Origin: CBDDHT01 sp965228615
GTDB taxonomy: Bacteria > Pseudomonadota > Alphaproteobacteria > Rhizobiales > Methyloligellaceae
Assembly: GCA_965228615.1 (NCBI GenBank)
Contig: CBDDHT010000003.1
Location: forward strand, 1,178,001-1,242,000
Direction of reading: 5' to 3'
Length of the DNA: 64,000 bases
Below the pieces are notes generated by a model that made no database searches, had not been told where the DNA came from, and worked only from the letters and a program-made list of their open reading frames with translations. Below are positions 53,863 to 62,975 of this stretch, piece by piece; position 1 is the first letter of the stretch, and each line of letters starts with the position of its first letter. A program made the position numbers and the translations under genes.

Positions 53863-55566
53863 TTAATAGGAAGCGCGGCGGAGTTCGTCAAATGACGGTT
53901 GAACTTCAAGGACCGGTTTCACACCGAGCATAGGGGCAATTCGATTGACCAGCCGGCCCGTCGTCGGCGCGGCATTGACACCGGCCGTCGCAAATCCGTT
54001 GGTTTCCGCAACCCGTTGCGGTTCATCCAGGATGACATAGACGACATATTGGGGCTCATCGGCAGGAAAAGCGGCAACAAAGGAACTGAGCAGTGCCTGC
54101 TTGGAATAGCGTCCATCGATGACCTTCTCGGCCGTTCCCGTCTTCCCGCCGACACGATAGCCCGTCGCATCCGCCCTCTTACCCGTGCCCCGCTTGACGT
54201 TCAAACGCATGAGATAATTGAGCTGCCGACTGGTTTTGCGATCGAGAACCCGTTCGGAACCGATCCGGGTCTCAGCCGCTGTTCGCTTGAAGAATGTGGG
54301 CTCGACCTTGTAACCGCCATTCACAAGCGTGGCAGTTGCACTGGCAAGCTGAAGTGGGGTCACAGACACGCCATGCCCATAGGAAATGGTCATTGTGTTG
54401 ACCGGACGCCATTTCCTGGGGACCAACGGCCGAGCCGTATAACCCAATTCGGTGCGCACCCGGGTCAGAAGACCAAGCCGCTCGAGAAACGTGCGAAGGC
54501 GCTCGGCACCCAGATCCAACGCCATCTTCGCTGTCCCGATATTCGACGAGTAGATGAAGATTTCCGGAATGCTCAACCAGCGCTTTTTCGGATGATAGTC
54601 GCTGATCGTGTAGGAAGCCGACCGTATCGGTTGGGTCGCGTCGTACCCTTGTTCCATTGATACGATCCCGGAATCGAGGGCTGCAGCAGTCGTGAACAGC
54701 TTGAAGACCGATCCCAACTCAAACGCCCCGGCTGTCAGACGATTGAAACGCTCTTTTCCGCCGACCTGATTTCGGCGATTTGGATCGAAGTCCGGCAGCG
54801 AACTCATCGCAACGACTTCACCGGAATGGACATCGATAACCACACCTGCGGCGGCTTTGGCCTGATAGCGCTCTACGGCGTCGGCGAGCTCGCTTCGCAT
54901 GGCATGCTGGACGCCGAGATCGATAGACAGTTTTACTGCCGGGCGCTCGACCTCCACGCGCCGCCGCTTGGCATTGAGCATGAACGCCGTGTGATCGATA
55001 TGCCGCTCCACGCCTGCAAGCCCGCGATTGTCGACATCCACATAGCCAAGCACATGGGCGGCGGTGGCACCCGCCGGATAGACCCGGTGATGCTCCGTGA
55101 TGAAGCCGATGCCTGCGAGACCGAGTTCATGGATTTCGGCTTGCTGGGTTGGCGTCAGTTCGCGCTTGATCCAGACGAACCGCCCGCCTCCAGCCAGCCG
55201 ACGGCGCACCTTCCTGGTATCTAGCTGGTTCAGAACGCTCGCAAGCTGCTCGACCGTATCGTCAATATCGACGATGCGTCTCGGATCCGCGTAGAGGGAG
55301 GCCGCCTGGATGTCCGTCGCCAGGATCTCGCCATGGCGATCAACGATATCCGGGCGACGCAAGGATGTGCCCATATCCCGTGCAATCGCTCCCGTGAATC
55401 CATCGGACGTTTGTATTCCAAAAACAACCAACTTGACGGAAACCAGGGCAAATGCCGTTGCAAACCCGAGTTTTGCAACTGTGAAACGGGCCCGGGACCG
55501 CTTCAGCCCTAACTGATCGCTCTGGCTCGTGAGAAGCGACGCACCTGTATTCGTTGGTTGCGGCAC
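53863..55566 (-). CDS. ftsI: septal penicillin-binding protein 3 (FtsI)
   Basis: FtsI is the transpeptidase partner of FtsW. The 567-residue protein has a membrane helix at about 33-52, a pedestal domain with RRPDIVDRHGEILATD, and the transpeptidase domain with SVFK at 286-289, SSN at 340-342 and GKTGTAEK near residue 475. The start is GTG with GGAG eight bases upstream. It lies 52 bases after ftsL. Confidence 0.95.
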   Translation of the reverse strand: MPQPTNTGASLLTSQSDQLGLKRSRARFTVAKLGFATAFALVSVKLVVFGIQTSDGFTGAIARDMGTSLRRPDIVDRHGEILATDIQAASLYADPRRIVDIDDTVEQLASVLNQLDTRKVRRRLAGGGRFVWIKRELTPTQQAEIHELGLAGIGFITEHHRVYPAGATAAHVLGYVDVDNRGLAGVERHIDHTAFMLNAKRRRVEVERPAVKLSIDLGVQHAMRSELADAVERYQAKAAAGVVIDVHSGEVVAMSSLPDFDPNRRNQVGGKERFNRLTAGAFELGSVFKLFTTAAALDSGIVSMEQGYDATQPIRSASYTISDYHPKKRWLSIPEIFIYSSNIGTAKMALDLGAERLRTFLERLGLLTRVRTELGYTARPLVPRKWRPVNTMTISYGHGVSVTPLQLASATATLVNGGYKVEPTFFKRTAAETRIGSERVLDRKTSRQLNYLMRLNVKRGTGKRADATGYRVGGKTGTAEKVIDGRYSKQALLSSFVAAFPADEPQYVVYVILDEPQRVAETNGFATAGVNAAPTTGRLVNRIAPMLGVKPVLEVQPSFDELRRASY

Positions 55567-55618
55567 CTTAGCTCTCCCCCTGCATTGTCGTTGCTAAGAC
55601 AGTTGCTCGTATCGTGGA

Positions 55619-55987
55619 TCAGCGTTGAATGACGGTGACGGCCGGTTGCCCGAGCGCGCGCACCGCCTGCGGGGCATCCCTATCGTCCGACGCATCTTCC
55701 GCCGAACGCCGGGTCGGAATATCGAGCTCCTTCAAGGAAACGATCTGGCGCGCATCGAGCGTTTTAAGGCCCAGATGCTTGCGGGCCAGCTTTTCAAGAC
55801 GCTGCGGCCTGTTGAGATGGCTCCACTCGGCACGCAAGATTGCGATCGCGTCGCGTTCCCGGTCGATGGCTTTCTGGATTTCAGCAATGCGCGATTGCTG
55901 CGCGCGGGTATCATGCTCCATGCCATAGGTCATGAAGGTGAGCGCCACGAGGCCACCGGTCAGGAAGAGAGTCAAAACACGCAACAT
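55619..55987 (-). CDS. ftsL: cell division protein FtsL
   Basis: The 122-residue bitopic protein has an N-terminal helix (LRVLTLFLTGGLVALTFMTYGM) and a coiled-coil with the ARAEWSHLNRP-like block ILRAEWSHLNRPQRLEKLARKHLGL. It forms a complex with FtsQ and FtsB that activates FtsW-FtsI. The ATG at 55987 has AAGGA nine bases upstream; a GTG two codons earlier is too close to that site. It is identified mainly by position between rsmH and ftsI plus this pattern. Confidence 0.88.
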   Translation of the reverse strand: MLRVLTLFLTGGLVALTFMTYGMEHDTRAQQSRIAEIQKAIDRERDAIAILRAEWSHLNRPQRLEKLARKHLGLKTLDARQIVSLKELDIPTRRSAEDASDDRDAPQAVRALGQPAVTVIQR

Positions 55988-56006
55988 ACTCACAGTCCTT
56001 CAACGC

Positions 56007-57044
56007 TTACTGTAGTGCGACCCCAATCGATGGAAGGCCGAGATCTTCGAAATCCTGAGCGTGCACGGGCGCAGCGGTTCGCTCGCCAGCACGCAACCGA
56101 GCCGACCGGGCTCTGGGATTAGCCGACGTTTCGGCGTCGTCTGGTGCCGTCGGTCGCCGCTTCAAGAGTCTGAATGAAGGTTGGTGCACCTCTTCTTCAC
56201 CAAGAGGCAGATGACGCGATGGCCTGCTCGGTGGGTTAGCGCGTGCAGATAAGAAGCGTTTAACCACCCTGTCTTCCAACGAATGGAAGGTCACTACAGC
56301 CAGACGACCACCCTCACGAAGCAATCGTTCCGCAGCCATCAGACCGGCAACGAGTTCGTCGAGTTCACTGTTGACGAATATCCGCAATGCCTGAAACGTT
56401 CGCGTTGCAGGATGTTTCGCCTGACCTGGACGCCGCCCGAGGACACCCGTCACGATTTCCGCCAGCTCGGCAGTACGCGAAATCTCCGCGTCGTCTCGTT
56501 TGGCAACAATCGCGCGCGCGATCGCTTTTGCACGTCTCTCTTCGCCGTAGACCGAAATGACGCGGGCAAGATCGCCTTGTGACAGTGAATTGACCACATC
56601 GGCAGCACTTGGCCCGGATGGCGACATGCGCATGTCCAGCGGACCGTCATGGTTGAACGAAAATCCGCGCTCCGGCGTGTCGAGTTGCATGGACGAGACA
56701 CCGAGATCGAGTGCGATACCATCGACCTGGGCGTAACCCGCACGGTCGGCGATGGTCTCCATTTCGCCGAACGTCCCTTCGGCAAGCGTCAGGCGCTCGG
56801 CATCTGCGTTGAATTCGTCTGTTGCGGCATCGATGGCACTTCTATCGCGATCGATAGCGACCACGACACAATCCGCCGCATCGAGAATGGCACGCGTGTA
56901 ACCGCCTGCGCCAAACGTTCCGTCTATGTAGATGCCGCCGTCTTTGGGCTGCAGAGCCTCAATGACCTGAGGTAGGAGGACGGGAATGTGACGCGTCGGT
57001 CCGCCAGCGGCCGACCGATAATCGGTGCCGCGACCCGCCATCAT
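56007..57044 (-). CDS. rsmH: 16S rRNA (cytosine1402-N4)-methyltransferase
   Basis: RsmH (MraW) methylates C1402 of 16S rRNA. The 345-residue protein has RHIPVLLPQVIEAL, GIYIDGTFGAGGYTRAIL (AdoMet site), DGIALDLGVSSMQLDTPERGFSF and GGRLAVVTFHSLEDRVVKRFL. The ATG overlaps the mraZ stop as ATGA. The C-terminal tail of about 60 residues is basic and low-complexity. Confidence 0.96.
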   Translation of the reverse strand: MMAGRGTDYRSAAGGPTRHIPVLLPQVIEALQPKDGGIYIDGTFGAGGYTRAILDAADCVVVAIDRDRSAIDAATDEFNADAERLTLAEGTFGEMETIADRAGYAQVDGIALDLGVSSMQLDTPERGFSFNHDGPLDMRMSPSGPSAADVVNSLSQGDLARVISVYGEERRAKAIARAIVAKRDDAEISRTAELAEIVTGVLGRRPGQAKHPATRTFQALRIFVNSELDELVAGLMAAERLLREGGRLAVVTFHSLEDRVVKRFLSARANPPSRPSRHLPLGEEEVHQPSFRLLKRRPTAPDDAETSANPRARSARLRAGERTAAPVHAQDFEDLGLPSIGVALQ

Positions 57045-57523
57045 TCACGTCCTCCCTCAGTGCCGCCGCTTTTGCGACTCCCCGCGCCGAGTAGCTTTCG
57101 AAGTTTGTGAAGTTTTTCACGTCCCTCTTGGAAGCGGGACGCAAAGCGGTCCGGCTCCCAGAGCTGAAATTTGTTGCCAAGACCGACAAAGGTGACCCGG
57201 TTCGTAATCCCCGCGAACTCCCGAAGGCGTTCCGGAAGGACCATGCGTCCATCCCCGTCGACGGAGAGGACTTCACTGGCGCCAAAGAGGGCCATTGAGA
57301 GGTGGTCGCGTTCGTCCGAATAGGGGTCGATGTCTTCGAGGAGGCTCTGAATCGTGTCGACAAGACGTTGGCCGCCCGCATCGAGCGCCTGATCATCGAG
57401 CGACGGATAACAGTAGATGCCTTCAAAACCGTCCTTGGCGAGGACAGTGCGAAAAGGCGCGGGTACGGAAACCCGACCTTTGGCGTCCAGCTTGTTCGTG
57501 AATGTCGAGACAAACTGATCCAT
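57041..57523 (-). CDS. mraZ: MraZ transcriptional regulator
   Basis: MraZ is an AbrB-like regulator that binds repeats in its own promoter and represses the dcw cluster. The 160-residue protein has two SpoVT/AbrB-like halves: FVSTFTNKLDAKGRVSVPAPFRTVL and LSVDGDGRMVLPERLREFAGI. The ATG has a strong GAGAGGGGGAG upstream. It opens the cluster; a GGG array with a 10-bp period lies 158-235 bases upstream. Confidence 0.93.
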   Translation of the reverse strand: MDQFVSTFTNKLDAKGRVSVPAPFRTVLAKDGFEGIYCYPSLDDQALDAGGQRLVDTIQSLLEDIDPYSDERDHLSMALFGASEVLSVDGDGRMVLPERLREFAGITNRVTFVGLGNKFQLWEPDRFASRFQEGREKLHKLRKLLGAGSRKSGGTEGGRE

Positions 57524-57613
57524 CTCCCCCTCTCGCGCACCGTGCCGCTATGCAGAACCCGTAAGCCGCCGATACGGCGTTGCGCCTTGCCCGTATGTGT
57601 TTCGGTTGGGGGC

Positions 57614-57671
57614 GGAGAGAGGCGGCGCCAGCTCCCGTGGCCTCTATGAAGCGGCGCCCAGCCCTCTCTCC
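57614..57671 (-). promoter_or_regulatory. large stem-loop in the presumed mraZ leader
   Basis: GGAGAGAGG at 57614-57622 pairs with CCTCTCTCC at 57663-57671. The inner GGCGCC segments at 57624-57629 and 57653-57658 extend the stem. On the minus strand this sits 91-148 bases upstream of the mraZ ATG, between the GGG array and the gene. If transcription starts above it, it is an untranslated-leader hairpin that could attenuate or stabilise the long dcw mRNA. Confidence 0.5.
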
Positions 57672-57680
57672 GTCACCCAG

Positions 57681-57740
57681 TCCGAACGGGCATTAACGGG
57701 ATAGCATGGGATATTATGGGCGTCAATGGAGAGAATAGGG
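57681..57740 (+). promoter_or_regulatory. 10-bp-period GGG array, probable extended MraZ boxes
   Basis: Read on the plus strand, six consecutive decamers end in CGGG, CGGG, TGGG, TGGG, TGGA and AGGG at 57687-57690, 57697-57700, 57707-57710, 57717-57720, 57727-57730 and 57737-57740. A further CGGG in the same phase is at 57757-57760. Known MraZ sites are three or so TGGGN repeats with 5-base spacers, i.e. one per 10 bp. The orientation here is opposite to mraZ transcription. Confidence 0.65.
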
Positions 57741-58059
57741 ATCATGCGGTTGACGGCGGGTTAAGACGCCGCCGTCACCACACATTGCGACAGACCTTCG
57801 GTTGTTAACGTTAAGCAATCCTTGCAGCTTCAATTTTCACAGGTTGTATGAATGCAAATTATACAACCGCCACGATGTGTGCGCGGTTTCGCCTCACTCC
57901 TGCCCTGAGGCTCTGGCATGGACGATAGTGAGGCCGCAGAAAGATTGCTCCAGCAACATAATTTGGCCTTGGAGGGGGATCTCCGGATCACGAATCGAGA
58001 ACGGCGCAATTCCGCGCCAGGCATGATTCGTTTGGCGAAAGCCGCCGGGACAGTGACGA

Positions 58060-58989
58060 ATGCGATTGGCTCACGGCATCATTGCCATGCTTTTGATCGG
58101 CCTCGGAATGGCCGTGAGCGCCTGTTCGGTCATCTACCCAATTGAAGATCAAACGGACCGTTGGCAACCCGTGGGCTCGCCGGACAATCCCATCCGTCTC
58201 GCCTATCGCGAAGAAGGGCACGGCAAGCCGGTACTCCTAATCCATGGCCTTGGAACAAACGCCTATACCTGGCGTCATCTGTCGCCTGTTCTGGCGAAGG
58301 ACCATCGTGTCATCTCGGTCGACCTGAAAGGCTTCGGTCGATCGGACAAACCGTTCGACGACTATTACTCGGTGACGGATCAGGCACGCCTGGTTGGCCA
58401 GTTTCTCGAGAAGATGGCGCTCAGGGATGTCACCATTATCGGGCATTCCTTCGGCGGCGGCGTCGCTTTGATGATGGCGCTGGATCGGCGAAATGGTGCG
58501 AAATCGCGAATCAAGCGATTGGTCCTTTTGAATTCCATCGCCTATCCGCAGAAGATTCCATCGTTCTTCAAGGTATTGCGCACCCCTGTTCTTGGACATA
58601 TCGGTGCGACAGCGACCCCTCCGGAGTTGCAGACCAAAGCGGCATTGATGCTCGCCTATCATGACGATTCGATCATTCGCGGTCGCGATGTCGCCGCTTA
58701 TTCGCGGCCGCTCTACACGCCAGGCGGCAAGCACGCGCTCGTGCGAACGGCTCAGCAGATCGTGCCTCACAATCTTCCTTCGATCGCGCGGCGTTACCGA
58801 ACCATTCGTAAGCCCGTGTTCATCATCTGGTGCAAGCAGGACAAGATCGTTCCGATAAGCCTGGGATTGCGGCTGCACGCAACGTTGCCGAATTCCGAAT
58901 TCCATACGATCGATGAATGCGGACATATTCCTCACGAGGAACGTCCCGACGAGACGGCACGGGCGATCCAGGAATTTCTCTATCGGTGA
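58060..58989 (+). CDS. alpha/beta hydrolase, predicted lipoprotein
   Basis: The 309-residue protein has a signal peptide ending in a lipobox-like AVSAC (Cys22), so it is probably anchored in the membrane from the periplasmic side. The hydrolase fold shows the oxyanion HGLGTNAYTW, the nucleophile elbow GHSFGG, the acid in CKQDKIVP and the histidine in DECGHIPHEE. The substrate is unknown. The ATG at 58060 is in frame without a strong ribosome-binding site. It is divergent from mraZ. Confidence 0.85.
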   Translation: MRLAHGIIAMLLIGLGMAVSACSVIYPIEDQTDRWQPVGSPDNPIRLAYREEGHGKPVLLIHGLGTNAYTWRHLSPVLAKDHRVISVDLKGFGRSDKPFDDYYSVTDQARLVGQFLEKMALRDVTIIGHSFGGGVALMMALDRRNGAKSRIKRLVLLNSIAYPQKIPSFFKVLRTPVLGHIGATATPPELQTKAALMLAYHDDSIIRGRDVAAYSRPLYTPGGKHALVRTAQQIVPHNLPSIARRYRTIRKPVFIIWCKQDKIVPISLGLRLHATLPNSEFHTIDECGHIPHEERPDETARAIQEFLYR

Positions 58990-59055
58990 GGTTTTGGTTT
59001 CTTGCATTAAGAGAGCCAGGCCGGCCTGTCTCTACCCACAACAGCAAAAATATAA

Positions 59056-59447
<392 letters not shown>

Positions 59448-59594
59448 TTGCCTCAACTAAGGCGCAATTAGGGTTGAGGGTCAAGTCGAGACTCGCCTCC
59501 AAACGCTTGGAAATCTTAGGAGAAAGTTTCACACGACCTGGGCGCACGAGCGCGCTATTATTGGACTCACGTGAGAAATGGCTGGAGAGTTCCG

Positions 59595-59915
59595 ATGAAG
59601 TTCACGAGTCTGGTTGCCGCGGCCCTGATCGCAGGCACACTCGCTTTTGCCATACCGCAGGATGCGGAAGCCGGCGGCTACTACAAGCGCCACGGTTACT
59701 ATTATGAGCAGCCCTATTACGGGACGTATCCGTACTATGCCGGACGGCAACCCCACTATGGCTATTCCGGTGGGACAGGGACCTACGCATATCCGCGCTA
59801 TTACGCCCCGCCGCCCTATTATGGGGACGTGATCATTGTGAAGCCGAAGAAGTACTACAAGCGGCTTCGCAAGGCACGGAAGCGGTACTATTACAACCGC
59901 TACTACTACGATTGA
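59595..59915 (+). CDS. small exported tyrosine-rich protein
   Basis: The 106-residue protein has a signal peptide (MKFTSLVAAALIAGTLAF, cleavage near DAEA). A mature part very rich in Tyr, Gly and Pro follows (GGYYKRHGYYYEQPYYG), ending in a basic lysine/arginine/tyrosine tail. It has no recognised domain. Such proteins are frequent in alphaproteobacteria and may be structural or surface-associated; that is inference. The ATG at 59595 has GGAGAG upstream. Confidence 0.6.
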   Translation: MKFTSLVAAALIAGTLAFAIPQDAEAGGYYKRHGYYYEQPYYGTYPYYAGRQPHYGYSGGTGTYAYPRYYAPPPYYGDVIIVKPKKYYKRLRKARKRYYYNRYYYD

Positions 59916-59974
59916 GATCTGAACCGGCGAAGCACCCTACATTTGGTTGCGTCCATCAATACGGGATGCTTCGT

Positions 59975-60754
59975 CTAAGACGTCAACAAACCGGGCTGGG
60001 TCGCGACCGGCCGCTCAAGCATTCTTCTTAGAGTCGTAACCGTCGAACGATCGGCACACCCATCGATGCTCGCCGGGCGGAAATGGCGCTGGAATGCCGT
60101 GACAACGAGTTCGGTGGCCCGGTCATAGGCGCCGTTGACTTCGATGCCATAGCCATAGGACCGCAGATCCGTCTGCAGCTTCACGATGGCCGGCCCCTCA
60201 TCGCCCGGCCCCAGCACTTCATCACCATCGAGCGGTGCCGGCTCGATCCATTGACCGATACCGGCACGCGAGAGACGTGACCAATCGAACTTTTCTCCAG
60301 GATCGGCCTTGCGGGCCGGTGCCACATCTGAATGCCCGATCACGCGATGCGGCAAGACATTGTGGCGCACCATGATGTCGAGGCACAGAGCTTCGACGGA
60401 TGCCATCTGCGCCTCGGGAAAATCAGGATAGCCGAGGCCGTGGCCCGGATTGTGAATCTCGATCCCTATGGAGCAGGAATTGATATCTGTCTCACCGGCC
60501 CAATGCGAGACGCCAGCATGCCAGGCCCGCTCGGACTCGCGTACCATCTGCGTGATGATGCCTGCCTCATCGATCAGATAATGACAGGAGACACGCGATT
60601 CCTCGCGTGTGAGCCAATCGATGGCGCCTTCCGCACTTTCCATTCCCGTATAATGCAGCAGGATCATATCGGGCCGGCGCCCATTGGCGCGCGGCTCGAT
60701 ATTCGGTGACGGACACCAGCGCGAGACAAGAGGACTGTCGCCCTCTCCGCTCAA
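59975..60754 (-). CDS. N-acetylmuramoyl-L-alanine amidase (AmiD type)
   Basis: The 259-residue protein cleaves the bond between MurNAc and L-Ala in peptidoglycan or anhydro-muropeptides. The amidase_2 domain has MILLHYTGM (zinc His), HAGVSHWAG, SIGIEIHNPGHG, and GHSDVAPARKADPGEKFDW (zinc His/Asp). A peptidoglycan-binding-1 domain occupies the C-terminus (IVKLQTDLRSYGYGIEVNGAYDRATELVVTAFQRHFRP). No signal peptide is seen, so a cytosolic recycling role is likely. The TTG start overlaps the djlA-like stop as TTGA. Confidence 0.88.
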   Translation of the reverse strand: MSGEGDSPLVSRWCPSPNIEPRANGRRPDMILLHYTGMESAEGAIDWLTREESRVSCHYLIDEAGIITQMVRESERAWHAGVSHWAGETDINSCSIGIEIHNPGHGLGYPDFPEAQMASVEALCLDIMVRHNVLPHRVIGHSDVAPARKADPGEKFDWSRLSRAGIGQWIEPAPLDGDEVLGPGDEGPAIVKLQTDLRSYGYGIEVNGAYDRATELVVTAFQRHFRPASIDGCADRSTVTTLRRMLERPVATQPGLLTS

Positions 60755-61470
60755 ATGCCCCGTTCCTTGGCGATTTCGTCGTATGCCTCATTGATTGCCG
60801 AGAGCTTCTCGGTTGCGATGGCAACGAATTCTTCCGGAACACCGCGCGCAATCAGCTTGTCGGGATGGTTCTCCGCGGCAAGCTTGCGATAGTGCGACTT
60901 GAGCTGATCATCCGTGATATCCGGCGTGATACCGAGCACGTCATAGGGATCGCGCTTGTTCGACGAGACATGCCGGGCTCGGATATACTTGAACTCGGTT
61001 TCGCTCATGCCGAAGCGCGAGGCGACCTGGCTCAGATATTCTTCCTCCGCCGGATGCACATGGTCATCGGCCTTGGCGATGTGGAAGAGCCCTTCAAGCA
61101 CATCCTCGAGCAGTTCGCGGTTGTCCTTGAACATGCTGGCGAGCTGCTCGGCATAGGCCTCGTATCCGGCGACATCCTGTTTCGCCAGATTGAAGACACG
61201 CGCAACGTTCTTCATTTCGCCTTCAGGAACCTTGAAGACTTCCTTGAAGGCATTCACCTCGTCCTTGGTCACGGTGCCGTCGGCTTTCGCCATCTTGGCA
61301 CCGAGCGCAATGACGCCCACAGTGAAGGCGACCTGATTTTCACCACCCTCGCCGTCTTTCTTATCGCGGTCGATAACATAGTGGCCTGCAAAACCACCCA
61401 TTAACGCGCCAATAGGACCGCCAATCGCCAGTCCTGCCGCGGCGCCCGCTAATTTCCCCCAGACAGACAT
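60751..61470 (-). CDS. DjlA-like co-chaperone (TerB + J domain)
   Basis: The 239-residue protein has an N-terminal glycine-rich membrane segment (LAGAAAGLAIGGPIGALMGGFAG), a TerB-like helical domain (FTVGVIALGAKMAKADGTVTKDEVNAFKEVF), and a C-terminal J domain with LAAENHPDKLIARGVP (HPD). J-domain proteins stimulate DnaK. DjlA is a membrane-anchored stress factor. The ATG is at 61470, and its stop overlaps the amidase start, so the two are coupled. Confidence 0.9.
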   Translation of the reverse strand: MSVWGKLAGAAAGLAIGGPIGALMGGFAGHYVIDRDKKDGEGGENQVAFTVGVIALGAKMAKADGTVTKDEVNAFKEVFKVPEGEMKNVARVFNLAKQDVAGYEAYAEQLASMFKDNRELLEDVLEGLFHIAKADDHVHPAEEEYLSQVASRFGMSETEFKYIRARHVSSNKRDPYDVLGITPDITDDQLKSHYRKLAAENHPDKLIARGVPEEFVAIATEKLSAINEAYDEIAKERGI

Positions 61471-61604
61471 GCGCCCAGCATACGCATTTTTCCAGGAAAT
61501 GCATGGGGGAATTCGTTGCAGAGAATTTCGGGCCTCCAGGCAGCACCCGGCGTGCCATTTATGCGTCCATGACCTATGTTCCCGAGCCTTGCTTGCGAGG
61601 GACT

Positions 61605-62519
61605 ATGAGCAAAAACCGGCAACCGCTGCAGCGTGAGAGTCTGGGGCTCGTCTTCGGCTTCATCGGCGTCGTCGTTTTCGGCATGACGCTGCCCATGACG
61701 AGAATTGCCGTCATGGAGTTCGATCCAATCTTCATTGCACTGGGCCGCGGAATCCTGGCGGCCTTTGCAGCGGCCCTTGCTTTGAGAGTAATGGCTCAGC
61801 CTGTTCCATCGATCCGACAATTCGGCCGGCTTGTTGTCGTTGCAGCAGGCGTAGTGGTGGGCTTTCCAGTGCTGGCGACCATTGCGATGCAATACGTCCC
61901 GGCCTCTCATGGTGGCGTTGTCCTTGCGATCTTGCCGATCGCCACGACAGTGGCCGGGTTCATCTTTGCAGCCGAGCGTCCTTCCCTCGGCTTTTGGCTT
62001 TGCTCACTCGCAGGGACGATTGCTGTCGTCGCTTTCGCTTTTTGGGAAGGTCAGGACGGTGGCGGGGCGCATCTGGCCGATCTTCTTCTTGCCGTGGCGG
62101 TCGCCGTCGCGGCAATCGGTTATGCGGTCGGCGGCGTTCTGTCGCGCGATATCGGCGGATGGCAGGTGATCTGCTGGGCCGTAATTCTTGCCGCTCCCAT
62201 CAACCTGGTCGTCATGCTGGCCCTGGGCACGCCGATCAACTGGGCTGCATCGGAGAAGGCATGGGGCGCCTTCCTCTATCTCGCGCTATTCAGTCAACTT
62301 ATCGGCTTTTTCGCCTGGAATATCGGACTTGCCATAGGCGGCGTCGCACGGATTTCCCAGGTGCAGCTTCTGCAGACCTTCGTCACCCTGCTCGCTTCCG
62401 CCTGGCTGGTCGGCGAAATTGTCAGCTGGCGCGAAATCGGATTTGCCGTGCTCGTGGTCTTGCTTGTCGCGATCGGGCTGAAGATGCCGGTTCACAAAGC
62501 ACTGCCACGCACACAGTAG
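61605..62519 (+). CDS. EamA-type drug/metabolite transporter
   Basis: The 304-residue protein has ten predicted helices in two EamA repeats: LGLVFGFIGVVVFGMTLPMTRIAV through FAFWEGQDG, and LLAVAVAVAAIGYAVGGVLSRD through LVVLLVAIGLKMP. The substrate is unknown; DMT members export or import small metabolites. The ATG at 61605 has GAGGGACT upstream and is preferred over a start 34 codons earlier that reads through the intergenic region. Confidence 0.85.
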   Translation: MSKNRQPLQRESLGLVFGFIGVVVFGMTLPMTRIAVMEFDPIFIALGRGILAAFAAALALRVMAQPVPSIRQFGRLVVVAAGVVVGFPVLATIAMQYVPASHGGVVLAILPIATTVAGFIFAAERPSLGFWLCSLAGTIAVVAFAFWEGQDGGGAHLADLLLAVAVAVAAIGYAVGGVLSRDIGGWQVICWAVILAAPINLVVMLALGTPINWAASEKAWGAFLYLALFSQLIGFFAWNIGLAIGGVARISQVQLLQTFVTLLASAWLVGEIVSWREIGFAVLVVLLVAIGLKMPVHKALPRTQ

Positions 62520-62534
62520 GTGGGCGCTGCTATA

Positions 62535-62975
62535 TCAGCGAGGAATGCGTCGGCGCACCGTACCGTTAGCTCCAACAATCCTTACATGGCGCGCACTCGG
62601 TACATGAGAGAGCGGAACCGAGACCACGTATGGCGTCGCAATCGGCAGGATCAGGATATTCTTGGTACATCCGACCACCTGCACGACCCAATCGCCGTTC
62701 TTTGAGATCTGGTGATCCAGAATCACATCCATATTGGCGATCGGCCTCGGCCCTCCAATACTGAGGGCCAAACCGACACGTCGCCCCTCATCCTCAAACG
62801 AGATCGAGTCAAAGGGGATCAAACGGCATTTCCCACCGAGGCGAACAACCGGAACGACGACATTCGGCCCTTCCAGCCAAAGAGCCGGCACAGCATTGCC
62901 TTGCGATGGACTGGCAATCCACGCCGTCATGGCAAACAGCGCAAAGAGCACCATGTTCAGCAGCTTGGCTATCAT
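62535..62975 (-). CDS. small exported hypothetical protein
   Basis: The 146-residue protein has a signal peptide (IAKLLNMVLFALFAMTAWIAS, cleavage near GNA) and a mature domain of about 115 residues rich in beta-forming residues (NVVVPVVRLGGKCRLIPFDSISF, NGDWVVQVVGCTKNILILP). Two cysteines could form a disulfide. No family is recognised. The ATG at 62975 has AAGGG upstream. It converges on the DMT gene with a 15-base gap. Confidence 0.6.
   Translation of the reverse strand: MIAKLLNMVLFALFAMTAWIASPSQGNAVPALWLEGPNVVVPVVRLGGKCRLIPFDSISFEDEGRRVGLALSIGGPRPIANMDVILDHQISKNGDWVVQVVGCTKNILILPIATPYVVSVPLSHVPSARHVRIVGANGTVRRRIPR

Larger units (their letters stand above)
57524..58059. other. dcw promoter region, 536 bases
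   Basis: Between mraZ and the divergent hydrolase gene. It holds a leader hairpin (57614-57671) and the GGG array (57681-57760), described separately. The part from 57761 to 58059 has no gene I can support; TTAACGTTAA at 57805-57814 is a partial palindrome of unknown meaning. Confidence 0.5.

Noticed and set aside
57790..57820. A CtrA-type cell-cycle box upstream of mraZ.
   Set aside because: TTAA repeats are present but spaced two bases apart, not the seven of a full CtrA site.
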